Source: Ga0077536 sp035325705
GTDB lineage: Bacteria; Pseudomonadota; Gammaproteobacteria; Ga0077536
NCBI GenBank assembly: GCA_035325705.1
Contig: DAOKZI010000002.1
Coordinates: 224,713 to 288,712 of the forward strand
Reading direction: 5' to 3'
Length of the DNA: 64,000 bases
A program made the position numbers and the translations under genes. Of the stretch, positions 1 to 9,069 are shown one piece after another. Position 1 is the first letter of the stretch; each line of letters opens with the position of its first letter. The notes under the pieces were generated by a model. That model was not told where the DNA came from. It ran no database searches and saw nothing but the letters and a program-made list of their open reading frames with translations.

Positions 1-1647
1 CTGCGCGCGGCCGCGCCGGATCTCGTCTACTGGCAGTACGCCTCGCTTGCCTCGGGCCTGCATGCGAGCCATCCCGCACACGGCGGCTATCCGGCTGCCT
101 ACGACGCACGCCTGCGCGAATGGTACCGGCGGCAGGAGACGAAACAGGCGCTCGACTGGTCGCCGCCGCATACCGACGTCGGCACGCGTCTGCCCGTGAT
201 CTCCGCGACGCTGCCACTGCGCGATGCCGGCGGCCGCTTCATCGGCGTGACCGGCATCGATCTGCGCGTGACGGCGCTGCTGCGCGCGCTGGAGCTGCCG
301 CGACACGTCGCCGACGCGAGCCGCGTGCTGCTCACGCGGCTCGAGGCCGGCGAAGTGCGCGTGCTCGCGCGCAACGATCAGCGTGAGACCGGCGGCGACT
401 GGCAGGAAGCGCTGGCGCCGGAACGGCTGCGCCTGGATCGCGCGGCCGATCTCGCCGCGCTGCGCGCCGACATGCGCGCCGGCAACAACGGCCTGCGCAG
501 CTTCGCCGTCGGCGGCGAGCGGCAGCTCTGCGTCTATCGCAAGCTCGACGACGACGGGCTCTATCTCGTCTTCCTCGTCGCCTCGCGCGCGGCGACGCGC
601 CCCGCGCAGGACGCCGCCGACTACGCGCTGACGACGACGCGGCGCCAGCAGGATGCCTTGCTGCTCGTCGCCTGCATCGTCGCCGTCGGCGTCGGCGCGC
701 TGTCCTTTGCCGCCGCGCGGGCCGTGACGGGTCCGGTGCAGGCGCTGGAACGCGCGGTCGGCGCCGTCGCCGAGGGCGACTTTACGACGCGCGTCGATAT
801 CCGGACCGGCGATGAGCTCGAAAGCCTCGGCGAATCCTTCAACGCGATGATCCCGCGGCTCGAAGCCCACACGCGCGTGCAGAAATCGCTGGCCCTCGCG
901 CGCGAGGTCCAGCAGCAGCTCTTGCCCAGCGCAGCGCCGCAGTTCCCGGGCCTCGACGTCGCGGGCTCGAGCCTCTATTGCGATGAAACGGGCGGCGACT
1001 ACTACGACTTCTTCGATCTGCGCGAGGTCGGCCGCAACACGCTCGGCACCGTGATCGGCGACGTCTCGGGCCACGGCATCGCCGCGGCGCTGCTGATGGC
1101 GACGGCCCGCGCGCTGCTGCACGGCGCGGCGGGCAGCGCAGCGGTGACGCCGGCCGCGATGATCGCGGATCTGAACCGCCTGCTCGCCGCGGACGTGCGG
1201 CCCGGCCACTACCTGAGCCTGTTCGCCCTGTTCGTCGATCTCGATGCGCGCCGCTTCGAGTGGTCCAGCGCCGGCCACGACGCGGCGCTGTGGTGGCGGG
1301 CCGAATCGGGCAGCGTGGTCGATCTCGCCGGTGACGACATCCCGCTCGGCATCGATCGCGCGTGGCAGTTCCATGCCTCGCGCCGCGCGCCGTTCGCGCC
1401 GGGCGACGTCGTCATGCTGACGACGGACGGGCTGTGGGAGACACAGGCCCCGGACGGCGAGCGCTACGGCAAGCCGCGGCTGCGCGAGCTCCTGCGCGAA
1501 CACCACGAAGTGCCCGCCGCGGAGCTCGCCCGCCTCGTATTGCGCGCGGTCGCGCGCTTTCGCGGTGATGCCGTCCAGCGCGACGACATGACGGTCGTGA
1601 TCGTGCGCGTGACGAGCGCGGATCGCGCGAATTCGCAGCAAGCGTGA
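1..1647 (+). CDS. SpoIIE/RsbU-type PP2C serine phosphatase with extracellular sensor and HAMP (5' truncated by window)
   Basis: The frame is open from base 1 to the TGA at 1645-1647, so the gene starts upstream of the window; 548 residues are visible. The first about 215 residues look like the end of a Cache-type periplasmic sensor (RDAGGRFIGVTGIDLRV is a typical Cache strand pattern). A transmembrane helix follows near residues 218-243 (LLLVACIVAVGVGALSFAAA), then a HAMP linker (TGPVQALERAVGAVAEGDF), then a SpoIIE/PP2C catalytic domain with metal-binding Asp motifs ETGGDYYD and GDVSGHG. By family knowledge such proteins dephosphorylate an anti-sigma-factor antagonist in response to an external signal. 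No partner-switching partner is seen next to it. Family call is firm; signal and target are unknown. Confidence 0.88.
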   Translation: MRAAAPDLVYWQYASLASGLHASHPAHGGYPAAYDARLREWYRRQETKQALDWSPPHTDVGTRLPVISATLPLRDAGGRFIGVTGIDLRVTALLRALELPRHVADASRVLLTRLEAGEVRVLARNDQRETGGDWQEALAPERLRLDRAADLAALRADMRAGNNGLRSFAVGGERQLCVYRKLDDDGLYLVFLVASRAATRPAQDAADYALTTTRRQQDALLLVACIVAVGVGALSFAAARAVTGPVQALERAVGAVAEGDFTTRVDIRTGDELESLGESFNAMIPRLEAHTRVQKSLALAREVQQQLLPSAAPQFPGLDVAGSSLYCDETGGDYYDFFDLREVGRNTLGTVIGDVSGHGIAAALLMATARALLHGAAGSAAVTPAAMIADLNRLLAADVRPGHYLSLFALFVDLDARRFEWSSAGHDAALWWRAESGSVVDLAGDDIPLGIDRAWQFHASRRAPFAPGDVVMLTTDGLWETQAPDGERYGKPRLRELLREHHEVPAAELARLVLRAVARFRGDAVQRDDMTVVIVRVTSADRANSQQA

Positions 1648-1719
1648 CCCGGGTTACGAAGAACGCGTCGTTCGCACGGCGTTTCGTCGCCCGGTGGAGC
1701 GCGCAGCGCGTAACCCGGG
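1648..1719. repeat. REP-like inverted repeat between converging genes
   Basis: CCCGGGTTACG at 1648-1658 is answered by its reverse complement CGTAACCCGGG at 1709-1719. It directly follows the phosphatase stop and belongs to the same dispersed 'cccgg...gcgcagcg...ccggg' family found at 25.3, 34.7, 53.0 and 63.6 kb. It could act as a bidirectional terminator or mRNA stabiliser between two convergent genes. Confidence 0.6.
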
Positions 1720-1739
1720 ATTCGGCTACCGAGCGTTCG

Positions 1740-2855
1740 TCACAGCAGGGAGAGCTGTTTGCCCGGCAGCACCGGCGGCGTGAAATGCGCGCAGGACAGC
1801 GTGTGATCGCTGCGATTGAGGCCGAGCCGCGTGCAGGTCTTGCGGAAGCGATCGCGGATCAGGTTCGCGAGCACACCGGTGCCGCTCATGCGCGTGCCGA
1901 AACGCGCGTCCGACAGCGCGCCTTCGCGCAGATCGCGCAACAGCGCCAGCACGCGATTGGCCTGCAGCGGATAGTGGGTGTTCAGCCACTCCTGGAACAA
2001 GGGGCCGACTTCGCGCGGCAGCCGCAGCAGCACATAGCCCGCGTGGCGCGCGCCCGTGTCGGCGACGGCGGCGAGGATCGCTTCGATCTCGGGATCGTTC
2101 AGCGCCGGAATCACCGGGGCGATCAGCACACCGCAGCGGATGCCCGCCTCGGCGAGCGCGCGCAGCGCAGCGAGCCGGCGCTGCGGCGAGGCCGCGCGCG
2201 GCTCGAGCCGGCGCGCGAGCGCGGCGTCCAGCGTCGTGATCGACAAATAGACCTGCACCGCCTCGAACCGCGCGAGCTCGCGCAGGAGATCGAGGTCGCG
2301 TTCGACGAGCGCCGACTTGGTGACGATGCTGACGGGATGCCGGGTGGCCGCGAGCACCTCGAGCATCGCGCGCGTCACGCGCAGCTCGCGCTCGACCGGC
2401 TGATAGGCATCGGTGTTGGCGCCGAGCATGAACGGCGTGCAGCGATAGCCCGGCGCCGCGAGCTCGCGCTCGAGCACGCGGGCGGCATCGGCCTTCGCGA
2501 ACAGGCGGGTCTCGAAATCGAGCCCGGGCGAGAGATCGAGATAGGCGTGCGTCGGCCGCGCATAGCAGTAGGCGCAGCCGTGCTCGCAGCCGCGATAGGG
2601 ATTCAGGCTTTGCTCGAAGGGAATGTCGGGCGAGCGGTTGCGACTGATGATCGTACGCGGCCTTTCCCAGGTGACGGTCGTGCGCAGCGGCGAACGCGCC
2701 TCGTCATGGCCCGGCCATCCGTCGTCGAGCGCGGTACGCTGCGTATCGAGATAGCGCGGATCGGGACGCGAAGCGCTGCCGCGCCCCTTCAGGGGCAGGC
2801 CGGAATTATGCTCGTCGCCCGCCTGTGCCATCGCCTGCGTCCCTGGTCGAATCAC
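1740..2855 (-). CDS. PA0069-family radical SAM protein (SPL-like)
   Basis: 371 residues. The radical SAM cluster motif C90-EHG-C94-AY-C97 sits in SLNPYRGCEHGCAYCYAR, the pattern of the PA0069/spore-photoproduct-lyase-like family. Upstream of it are the family's Arg-rich entry (GRGSASRPDPRYLDTQR) and ERPRTIISRN. Substrate and reaction are not established for this family. The gene is divergent from rmuC, with 87 bp between the two starts, and convergent with the SpoIIE phosphatase. A second possible start (MAQAG, nine residues in) would not change the domain. Length matches the family. Confidence 0.88.
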   Translation of the reverse strand: MIRPGTQAMAQAGDEHNSGLPLKGRGSASRPDPRYLDTQRTALDDGWPGHDEARSPLRTTVTWERPRTIISRNRSPDIPFEQSLNPYRGCEHGCAYCYARPTHAYLDLSPGLDFETRLFAKADAARVLERELAAPGYRCTPFMLGANTDAYQPVERELRVTRAMLEVLAATRHPVSIVTKSALVERDLDLLRELARFEAVQVYLSITTLDAALARRLEPRAASPQRRLAALRALAEAGIRCGVLIAPVIPALNDPEIEAILAAVADTGARHAGYVLLRLPREVGPLFQEWLNTHYPLQANRVLALLRDLREGALSDARFGTRMSGTGVLANLIRDRFRKTCTRLGLNRSDHTLSCAHFTPPVLPGKQLSLL

Positions 2856-2942
2856 GCCATCGACAGCGTATCATTCGCCCATGCATTTCCCTGCCAGTGA
2901 AACGCCACGCGAGGCGCGCTCCGCGCCGCGTCGGCCGCCCGC

Positions 2943-4355
2943 GTGCCCACGTCCCTGACGAACTTGCTCACTGCGCTGCCGCCGGCGGTCGGCCTCGCCG
3001 CCCTCGGTGCGCTGCTCGCGCTGCTGCTCCTCGCCTGGTCGGTGCGCCGTCACGGGCAGTGCCTGCGCGCGCTCGCCGCACAGCAGACGCTGCTGGTCGA
3101 ACTGCGCGCGCGGCTGGACCTCGTCGCGAGCCAGCAGCATCAGGCGCTGGCGGACGCGGGCCGCCTGCGCGAGCAGCTAGGCGCGCGTGCGGCCGCGACC
3201 CAGGGCGCGGTGACGGCCGGTCTCGCCGAGCAGCGCGCCGCGCTGGCCGAGGCCTTCGGCGGGCTGCGCGAGCAGATCGGCGCGACCTTGGCCGCGCATC
3301 GCACGAGCTTCGAGCGGCGGCAGGCGGACGGCGCTCAGCGGCTCGGCGAGCAGCTCCAGCAGGGATCCCTCCTCGTCCAGCGGCAGCTCGCCGAGGCGCT
3401 CGCGCGCAGTGCGGCCGAGCTCGGCCAGCGCGTCGATGCGCTGACGCGGACGACCGAGGCGCGCCTGCAGGACATCGCAGGCCAGGTCGATCGCCGGCTC
3501 GCCGACGGCTTCGAGAAGACCACGGCCACTTTCGCCGACGTGCTGCAGCGGCTGGCACTGATCGACGAGGCACAGAAGCGGATCACGGCGCTGTCCAGCG
3601 AAGTCGTCAGCCTCCAGCAGGTGCTCGCGGACAAGCGCTCGCGCGGGGCCTTCGGCGAAGTGCAGCTCGCGGCGCTGGTGCGCAACGTGATGCCGGAGGC
3701 GCACTTCGCGCTTCAGCATGCGCTGCCGAACGGCCGCATCGCGGACTGCGCGCTGTTCCTGCCGCCGCCAACCGGCACGCTCGCGATCGATGCGAAATTT
3801 CCGCTCGAGGCCTGGCGGCGTCTCGCCGACACCTCGCTGTCCGAGCTCGAGCGCCGCCAGGCCGAGCGTCAGTTCAAGCTCGACATCCGCAAGCACATCC
3901 GCGACATCGCGTCGAAATACATCGTGCCGAACGTGACGGCCGACGGCGCGATCATGTTCATCCCGGCCGAGGCAGTGTTCGCCGAGATCCAGGGACATCA
4001 TCCCGAGCTCGTCGACGAAGCCCATGCGGCGCGCGTGTGGCTGGTGTCGCCGACCACGCTGTGGGCGGTGCTGACGACGGCCTGCGCGGTGCTGAAGGAC
4101 GCGGCGACGCGCGAGCAGGTCGATATCATCCAGCATCATCTCGGCCATCTCGGCAAGGATTTCGAGCGCTTTCGCGAGCGCATGGACGCGCTCGCGCGTC
4201 ACATCGCGCAGGCCCACGACGACGTGCAGAAAGTGCACGTGTCCGCGCGCCGCATCGCCGAGCGCTTCGGCCGCATCGAAAAGGTCGAGCTCGGTGCGGG
4301 CGCCGAGCTCACGACGGAACCCGGCGTCTCCGGCCGACTCGAAACGGGGGAATGA
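2943..4355 (+). CDS. rmuC: DNA recombination protein RmuC
   Basis: 470 residues from a GTG start. An N-terminal membrane helix (about residues 8-29, LPPAVGLAALGALLALLLLAW) is followed by a long Ala/Leu/Arg-rich coiled coil to about residue 215. Then comes the conserved nuclease-like domain with RGAFGEVQLAALVRN, LAIDAKFPLEAW and IMFIPAEAVFAEI. RmuC family proteins limit recombination at inverted repeats; the core resembles PD-(D/E)XK nucleases. Gene and length are typical. The HAD gene follows 85 bp downstream on the same strand. Confidence 0.93.
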   Translation: MPTSLTNLLTALPPAVGLAALGALLALLLLAWSVRRHGQCLRALAAQQTLLVELRARLDLVASQQHQALADAGRLREQLGARAAATQGAVTAGLAEQRAALAEAFGGLREQIGATLAAHRTSFERRQADGAQRLGEQLQQGSLLVQRQLAEALARSAAELGQRVDALTRTTEARLQDIAGQVDRRLADGFEKTTATFADVLQRLALIDEAQKRITALSSEVVSLQQVLADKRSRGAFGEVQLAALVRNVMPEAHFALQHALPNGRIADCALFLPPPTGTLAIDAKFPLEAWRRLADTSLSELERRQAERQFKLDIRKHIRDIASKYIVPNVTADGAIMFIPAEAVFAEIQGHHPELVDEAHAARVWLVSPTTLWAVLTTACAVLKDAATREQVDIIQHHLGHLGKDFERFRERMDALARHIAQAHDDVQKVHVSARRIAERFGRIEKVELGAGAELTTEPGVSGRLETGE

Positions 4356-4440
4356 CCGACAGGACTGCGGCGCCGATTTGCGGAGCCGCGCACACTTCGC
4401 CACGCGTATGAGCTTAGAGTGAACCGTATCGCTACGGCCG

Positions 4441-5274
4441 ATGGAACACATGGCCGACACCGCTGACATGAGCCGCCTGCAAGCCCTGATTTTCGACGTC
4501 GACGGCACGCTTGCCGATACCGAGGAAGTGCACCGCCTGGCCTTCAATCGCGCCTTCGCGGAATACGGCATTCCGTGGGAGTGGTCGCCGGCGCTGTACG
4601 AGCGCCTGCTCGCGATATCCGGCGGCAGGGAGCGCATCGAGTTCTACATGCGCGAGCTGCTGGCGCAGGGGCCGGGCGAGATCCTGACCCCCGATCTGAT
4701 CCGCGAGCTCCACGCCCGCAAGACCGCGATCTACGCCGAGATGCTGCGTATCGGCCAGCTACGGCTGCGGCCCGGCGTCGAGCGGCTGCTGCGCGAAGCC
4801 CGCGACGCCGGCCTCGAGCTCGCGCTCGCGACGAGCTCCGCGCGCAGCAACCTCGAGACCCTGCTCGACATGAACCTGCCCGGCGAGTGGCGCGCCTGGT
4901 TCGGCGCCATCGAGTCCTGCGACACGGTGCAGATGAAGAAGCCTTCACCGGCGGTCTACCTGGCCGCCCTGCGCGGTCTCGATCTGCCCGCAACTGCCTG
5001 CATGGCCTTCGAGGACACCTTGAACGGCCTGAACGCCGCGCGCGCCGCCGGCCTCGTCACCGTGATCACGACGCACCGCTATACGCAGGCCCGGCATTTC
5101 CCCGGCGCCGCGCTGGTCACCGACGGCTTCGGTGAGCCGGACGCGCCCTGCGCCGTCATCGCGGGCTCGCTGGCCGGCGAGCGCTGCGTGACGATCGCAC
5201 TGCTGCGTCGGCTGCTCGAGGCGGCAGCGCGCGAGCAGGCGCCCGCCGTCCCGGTCTCCTGCGCCGTCTCGTAG
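4441..5274 (+). CDS. HAD-superfamily hydrolase, CbbY/beta-phosphoglucomutase-like
   Basis: 277 residues. HAD motif I is ALIFDVDGTLADTEE (nucleophile Asp near residue 19, acid/base Asp two on), with motif II ATSSA, motif III around KKPSPAVY and motif IV AFEDTLNGLNAARAAG. The helical cap between motifs I and II and the whole-length fit to CbbY suggest a small sugar-phosphate substrate, for example a Calvin-cycle inhibitor phosphate, but no cbb genes are nearby. Start chosen at 4441; internal ATGs at 4450 (MADTAD) and 4468 are possible alternatives. Confidence 0.88.
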   Translation: MEHMADTADMSRLQALIFDVDGTLADTEEVHRLAFNRAFAEYGIPWEWSPALYERLLAISGGRERIEFYMRELLAQGPGEILTPDLIRELHARKTAIYAEMLRIGQLRLRPGVERLLREARDAGLELALATSSARSNLETLLDMNLPGEWRAWFGAIESCDTVQMKKPSPAVYLAALRGLDLPATACMAFEDTLNGLNAARAAGLVTVITTHRYTQARHFPGAALVTDGFGEPDAPCAVIAGSLAGERCVTIALLRRLLEAAAREQAPAVPVSCAVS

Positions 5275-5317
5275 CCCGGAAGGCGCGGCGAAATCCGGAC
5301 GAACGATCCCGGACGCT

Positions 5318-6691
5318 TCAGCGGATCACCAGATAAGCCGACTGGTTACCGCGCAGGACGCCCAGCAGAAGCGCGCCCTTGATCTGACCGACGTAGCCGA
5401 GAAAGGTCGGCAGATCTTCGACGGCCTGGCGATTGACCGAAGTGATCACGTCGCCTTCACGCAGACCGGCGGCCCAGGCCGGCGTGCCGGTCGCGACTTC
5501 GAACACCATCACGCCCGCCACCTGGCCGTAATAGGCCGAGGTCTTCGGAATTTCGCCGAGACTGACGCCGGCGAGGCGCTCGTTCTTGACGCCGGCGGGC
5601 GAGGCGCTGGCGGTACGCGCACCGATGGTCGCCGCCACCCGCATGCGCTTGCCGTCGCGCAGGACCTCCAGCGTGATCCGATCGCCGACGCGCAGCAGGC
5701 CCACCTGGTTGCGCAGGCTGGCCGCGTCGCGGATCGCCCTGCCGTTGGCGCCGGTGACGACGTCGCCCGGGCGCAAACCGGCCTTCTCCGCCGGCGAGCC
5801 CGGCACGATGTTGACGAGCACCGCACCCTGCGCGTTCTCGAGCCCGAAGGCGGCCGCGAGCTCGGGATCGAGGTTCTGCATCTCGGCGCCGAGGTAGCCG
5901 CGATTGACCTCGCCGTAGCGCACGAGCTGCTCCATCACCTGGCGCGCCATGTTCACGGGGATCGCGAAACCGATGCCGATGTTGCCGCCGCTCTGCGAAT
6001 AGATCGCCGTGTTGATGCCGACCAGCTCGCCGCGCAGATTGACGAGCGCGCCGCCCGAGTTGCCGGGATTGATCGACGCGTCGGTCTGGATCAAATCCTC
6101 GTAGCCGGTGATGCCGAGCCCGCTGCGCGCGAGCGCACTGATGATGCCGGAGGTCACGGTCTGGCCGAGGCCGAAGGGATTGCCGATCGCGACGACGAAG
6201 TCGCCGACGCGGGCGCTGTCCGAGTCCGCCGCGGGCAGCGCCGTCAGGCCGCTCGCTTCGATGCGGATCACCGCGACGTCCGTTTCCGGATCGGTGCCGA
6301 CGAGCTCGGCTTCGAAGCTGCGGCCGTCGTTGAGCCGCACGTTGATCTGATCGGCATTGGCGATGACGTGATTATTGGTCAGCACGAGCCCGCGCTTCGC
6401 ATCGACGATCACGCCCGAGCCGAGGCTCTGCGTCTTGCGCTCGCGCGGCATGTTCGGCAGATCGAAGAAACGGCGGAAGAAGGGATCGTTGAACAGCGGG
6501 TGCTGCTTCAGCTCGATGTGGCCGGCAGTCGCGATGTTGACGACGGCGGGCATCACGCGCTCGAGCATCGGGGCGAGGGTCGGCACCGGCGCGCCGCCGA
6601 CTTGGCTCGGCAGCGCGGCCTGCGCACCGAGGCTCGCGATCGAGACCAGGATCAGGAATACGGACGAAAAGAGACGCGACGCGCTGCGCAC
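5318..6691 (-). CDS. degQ: DegQ/HtrA-family periplasmic serine endoprotease
   Basis: 457 residues with a signal peptide (hydrophobic stretch to the AQA-A site near residue 26). The trypsin-like domain carries the triad: His in TNNHVIANAD, Asp in ETDVAVIRI and Ser in INPGNSGGAL. Two PDZ domains follow (GYLGAEMQNLD onward, and KTSAYYGQVAGVMVFEVATG onward). By family this degrades or refolds damaged periplasmic proteins. It stands alone, with coq7 upstream on the same strand. degQ versus degP cannot be settled from sequence alone; the short Q-linker favours DegQ. Confidence 0.92.
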   Translation of the reverse strand: MRSASRLFSSVFLILVSIASLGAQAALPSQVGGAPVPTLAPMLERVMPAVVNIATAGHIELKQHPLFNDPFFRRFFDLPNMPRERKTQSLGSGVIVDAKRGLVLTNNHVIANADQINVRLNDGRSFEAELVGTDPETDVAVIRIEASGLTALPAADSDSARVGDFVVAIGNPFGLGQTVTSGIISALARSGLGITGYEDLIQTDASINPGNSGGALVNLRGELVGINTAIYSQSGGNIGIGFAIPVNMARQVMEQLVRYGEVNRGYLGAEMQNLDPELAAAFGLENAQGAVLVNIVPGSPAEKAGLRPGDVVTGANGRAIRDAASLRNQVGLLRVGDRITLEVLRDGKRMRVAATIGARTASASPAGVKNERLAGVSLGEIPKTSAYYGQVAGVMVFEVATGTPAWAAGLREGDVITSVNRQAVEDLPTFLGYVGQIKGALLLGVLRGNQSAYLVIR

Positions 6692-6767
6692 GGTGATGAC
6701 TCCACTCCAAGATTCGAGACAGTCTACGCAAGCCGCGTCGCGACGATCCGCCGCCCGCGGCTCGCTT

Positions 6768-7433
6768 TCAGATGCGGGCCGCCACCGCCTTCATCAAGGC
6801 CGCCTGCCCCTTCATCATCAGACATACCGGCAGCGGCAGCGAGCGCGCGCCGTGGCGGACGGCGCTCGCGGAATGGCGCGCCTCGTCGCGCTGCATCTGG
6901 CGCAGGATCGCGGTGCTGCGGCGGTCGCCCCTGGGCAGACGTGCGAGGTGCCGATCGAGATGGGCGACGACCTGGCGCTCGGTCTCATCGAGAAAGCCCA
7001 TGCTCCAGGCGTCGCCGAGGGTCGCGAAGGCGGTGCCTATCGCATAGGCGCCGGTGAACCAGAAGGAGTTCAGCCGGCTCGGGCGGCTGTCGAGCTCACG
7101 CAGGCGCTCGGCGCACCAGCCGAGGTGGGCGAGCTCCTCGTCGCCGGCCGCCTCCAGCGTCGCGCGCACCGCGGGGTTCGTGCTCCAGGCGGACTGGGCC
7201 GCATAAAGAGCCTGGGCGCAGACTTCACCGGTGTGGTTCACGCGCATCAGCGCGGCGGACAATCGGCGTTCGGGAGCGGAGAGCGGAACCTCGGGAATGT
7301 CCCCGGCGGGATTCGGCATCCCGGCCGTCGGCGCGCGCGCGCCGAGACCGCGCGCGAGCCCGTCGACGGCCATGATCAGACGGTCGAGCGAGCCATACGC
7401 GCGAGGCGCGGCGGAGGCGGGCTGGGGTTTCAT
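6768..7433 (-). CDS. coq7: Coq7-type ubiquinone biosynthesis monooxygenase (2-polyprenyl-3-methyl-6-methoxy-1,4-benzoquinone hydroxylase)
   Basis: 221 residues. The ferritin-like diiron protein shows the expected ligands: NHTGEVCAQALY, DEELAHLGWCAERL (ExxH) and the late QRDEARHSASA (ExxxH). The protein performs the C-6 ring hydroxylation in ubiquinone synthesis at the inner membrane. It implies aerobic respiration. The gene is divergent from rplM; 108 bp separate the starts and hold the rplM promoter. Confidence 0.93.
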   Translation of the reverse strand: MKPQPASAAPRAYGSLDRLIMAVDGLARGLGARAPTAGMPNPAGDIPEVPLSAPERRLSAALMRVNHTGEVCAQALYAAQSAWSTNPAVRATLEAAGDEELAHLGWCAERLRELDSRPSRLNSFWFTGAYAIGTAFATLGDAWSMGFLDETERQVVAHLDRHLARLPRGDRRSTAILRQMQRDEARHSASAVRHGARSLPLPVCLMMKGQAALMKAVAARI

Positions 7434-7485
7434 GGGCTCACCTATAAATGCGTGTCAAAACAGGTGGATAGCGGCTCCGCCGTCG

Positions 7486-7514
7486 TTGACAAGCCCGGAG
7501 GCCATCCGTAACAT
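7486..7514 (+). promoter_or_regulatory. sigma70-type promoter for rplM-rpsI
   Basis: TTGACA at 7486-7491, a 17-bp spacer, then TAACAT at 7509-7514. This is a near-consensus vegetative promoter ending 27 bp before the rplM start codon, as expected for a strongly expressed ribosomal operon. Confidence 0.75.
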
Positions 7515-7541
7515 TGCGCCTCTTTTCCGGCAGGCGCAATC

Positions 7542-7970
7542 ATGAAGACCTTCACGGCCACTCCCTCCACGATCTCGCGCGACTGGTACGTCGTCGATGC
7601 GACCGACAAAGTGCTCGGCCGTCTCGCCGCCAATCTCGCCAGCCGTCTCCGCGGCAAGCACAAGCCGATCTACACCCCGCACATAGACACGGGCGACTAC
7701 ATCATCGTGCTCAACGTCGAGAAGCTCCGCGTCACGGGCGCCAAGCCGCAGGACAAGAAGTACTACGACCACTCCGGCTATCCGGGTGGCATGAAGGAAA
7801 TCAGCTTCGAGAAGCTGATGCAGAAGTCGCCGGCGTCCGCGCTGGAGCGCGCGGTCAAGGGCATGCTGCCGAAGGGTCCGCTCGGCCGCGCAATGTTCAA
7901 GAAACTGAAGATCTACGCTGGTCCGCATCACGAACATGCGGCGCAACAGCCGCAACCTCTGGAACTCTAA
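7542..7970 (+). CDS. rplM: 50S ribosomal protein L13
   Basis: 142 residues, the usual bacterial L13 length. Recognisable blocks are WYVVDATDKVLGRLAANLAS, RGKHKPIYTPHIDTGDYIIV and AVKGMLPKGPLGRAMFKKL. It is an early-assembling large-subunit protein that contacts 23S rRNA. It is followed four bases later by rpsI, the standard rplM-rpsI operon. Confidence 0.97.
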   Translation: MKTFTATPSTISRDWYVVDATDKVLGRLAANLASRLRGKHKPIYTPHIDTGDYIIVLNVEKLRVTGAKPQDKKYYDHSGYPGGMKEISFEKLMQKSPASALERAVKGMLPKGPLGRAMFKKLKIYAGPHHEHAAQQPQPLEL

Positions 7971-7974
7971 ATCA

Positions 7975-8367
7975 ATGGCAAGCGAATCCTTCTACAGCAC
8001 CGGCCGCCGCAAGAGCTCGTCTGCGCGCGTCTTCCTGAAGCGCGGCAGCGGCGACATCCGCATCAACGGCCGCACGCTCGACACCTACTTCGGCCGCGAG
8101 ACTTCGCGAATGATCGTGCTGCAGCCTCTCGTCACGGCGCAGCTCGAGCACAGCTTCGACATCGACGCGACCGTCAGCGGCGGCGGCATCTCGGGCCAGG
8201 CCGGCGCGCTCAGGCTCGGCATCACTCGCGCGCTGATGGCCTATGACGAAACCCTGCGCCGCCCGCTGCGCGTCGCCGGTTTCGTCACGCGCGATGCGCG
8301 CGAGGTGGAGCGCAAGAAGGTCGGCCTGCACAAGGCGCGCAAGCGTCCGCAGTACTCGAAGCGTTAA
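7975..8367 (+). CDS. rpsI: 30S ribosomal protein S9
   Basis: 130 residues starting at the ATG of MASESFYSTGRRKSS, four bases after the rplM stop. An upstream in-frame ATG (at 7936) lies inside rplM and would add a meaningless tail, so it was not used. The C-terminus HKARKRPQYSKR is the invariant S9 tail that reaches the P-site tRNA. Confidence 0.97.
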   Translation: MASESFYSTGRRKSSSARVFLKRGSGDIRINGRTLDTYFGRETSRMIVLQPLVTAQLEHSFDIDATVSGGGISGQAGALRLGITRALMAYDETLRRPLRVAGFVTRDAREVERKKVGLHKARKRPQYSKR

Positions 8368-8375
8368 TTCGCTTC

Positions 8376-8404
8376 CGGCTGCCCGGTGCAAGGCCGGGCA
8401 GCCG
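8376..8404 (+). terminator. Hairpin after rpsI, possible terminator without a U-tract
   Basis: GGCTGCCCGG (8377-8386) pairs perfectly with CCGGGCAGCC (8394-8403), and the C-G pair 8376/8404 extends the stem to 11 bp with a 7-nt loop. No run of T follows, so it may be an attenuator or a GC-rich terminator variant. Confidence 0.45.
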
Positions 8405-8461
8405 CAGCGCCGGATCGTCCATGGATGGACGCCGGCTTCGACATACGACAGGGAGGTTGCC

Positions 8462-8824
8462 ATGGACATCTTGGTCGAAGGTCTCGTCTGGTCACGCTGC
8501 TGCGACGTCGCGACGCGCGTCTACCGCCTCATCTCCGCTTGGAGCGATCGCGTCTTCGCCGATCGCGTGCTCGTCAATGCGCTCGGCATTCCCGAACATC
8601 TTGCCGCGCGCATGGCGAGCGCCGACGAATCGGCTCGCGCGAAACACGCCCGCGCGACGGTCGAAGCGCTGACCATCCTGCAAACCCAGCTCTACCTCGC
8701 GAGCGAGTGCGGCCTGGTCGATCGCTTCGAGTCTGCGGGGCTTTGTTTCGAAGCGGCGAACCTCGTCGAACGACTCGTCGCTCAGCACCAGTTGACGGCG
8801 AACGGAGATAGTGGCGGCCAATGA
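8462..8824 (+). CDS. Conserved-looking small hypothetical protein
   Basis: 120 residues from an ATG preceded by a strong GGGAGG site seven bases upstream; that site decides the start over an upstream in-frame ATG at 8243 inside rpsI. The protein is Ala/Arg/Leu-rich, predicted helical, without signal or membrane segments, and contains two Cys early (SRCCDVATRV) and two later. I do not recognise a family. It lies 94 bp downstream of rpsI and immediately before tRNA-Gln, so it belongs to the chromosome and not to the integrated element. Confidence 0.6.
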   Translation: MDILVEGLVWSRCCDVATRVYRLISAWSDRVFADRVLVNALGIPEHLAARMASADESARAKHARATVEALTILQTQLYLASECGLVDRFESAGLCFEAANLVERLVAQHQLTANGDSGGQ

Positions 8825-8860
8825 ATTCGGCTATCCTACGCGCCGAACTTGCGGTTCTAC

Positions 8861-8934
8861 TGGGGGATCGTCTAACGGTAGGACAGCGGACTCTGACTCC
8901 GCCAGTCTAGGTTCGAATCCTAGTCCCCCAGCCA
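8861..8934 (+). tRNA. tRNA-Gln (anticodon CTG)
   Basis: Acceptor TGGGGGA (8861-8867) pairs with TCCCCCA (8924-8930). Discriminator G 8931 and an encoded CCA (8932-8934) follow. The anticodon stem is GCGGA/TCCGC with loop CTCTGAC; the anticodon CTG is at 8893-8895. The T loop is GGTTCGAATCC. The gene is intact, and its 3' half is the attachment site of the element to its right. Confidence 0.96.
8887..8927. repeat. attL: 41-bp core repeat inside tRNA-Gln
   Basis: From CGGACTCTGAC in the anticodon stem through the T arm to CTAGTCCC, 41 bases are identical to 24957-24997. The tRNA gene stays functional because the element restores its 3' end. After the repeat attL reads CCAGCCA and attR AGCCA. 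Confidence 0.92.
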
Positions 8935-8981
8935 ATAAAAACAATAAGTTAACCCTACCGCCGGGCTTCGTACCGATAATG

Positions 8982-8999
8982 TGTAGCCGGTATGTAGCC
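8982..8999 (+). promoter_or_regulatory. Putative integrase arm-type sites, left end (2 copies)
   Basis: TGTAGCC occurs at 8982-8988 and 8993-8999, spaced 11 bp start to start, in the same orientation as three copies near attR (24810-24838). Direct repeats in helical phase near both att cores are typical arm-binding sites of tyrosine integrases. Confidence 0.6.
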
Positions 9000-9069
9000 G
9001 CCGACTCCGCCAGGCGCCGGTCAGTGCTACACATCGGATGCCAGCACGGACGCTGCAAGGTGTCAGTGC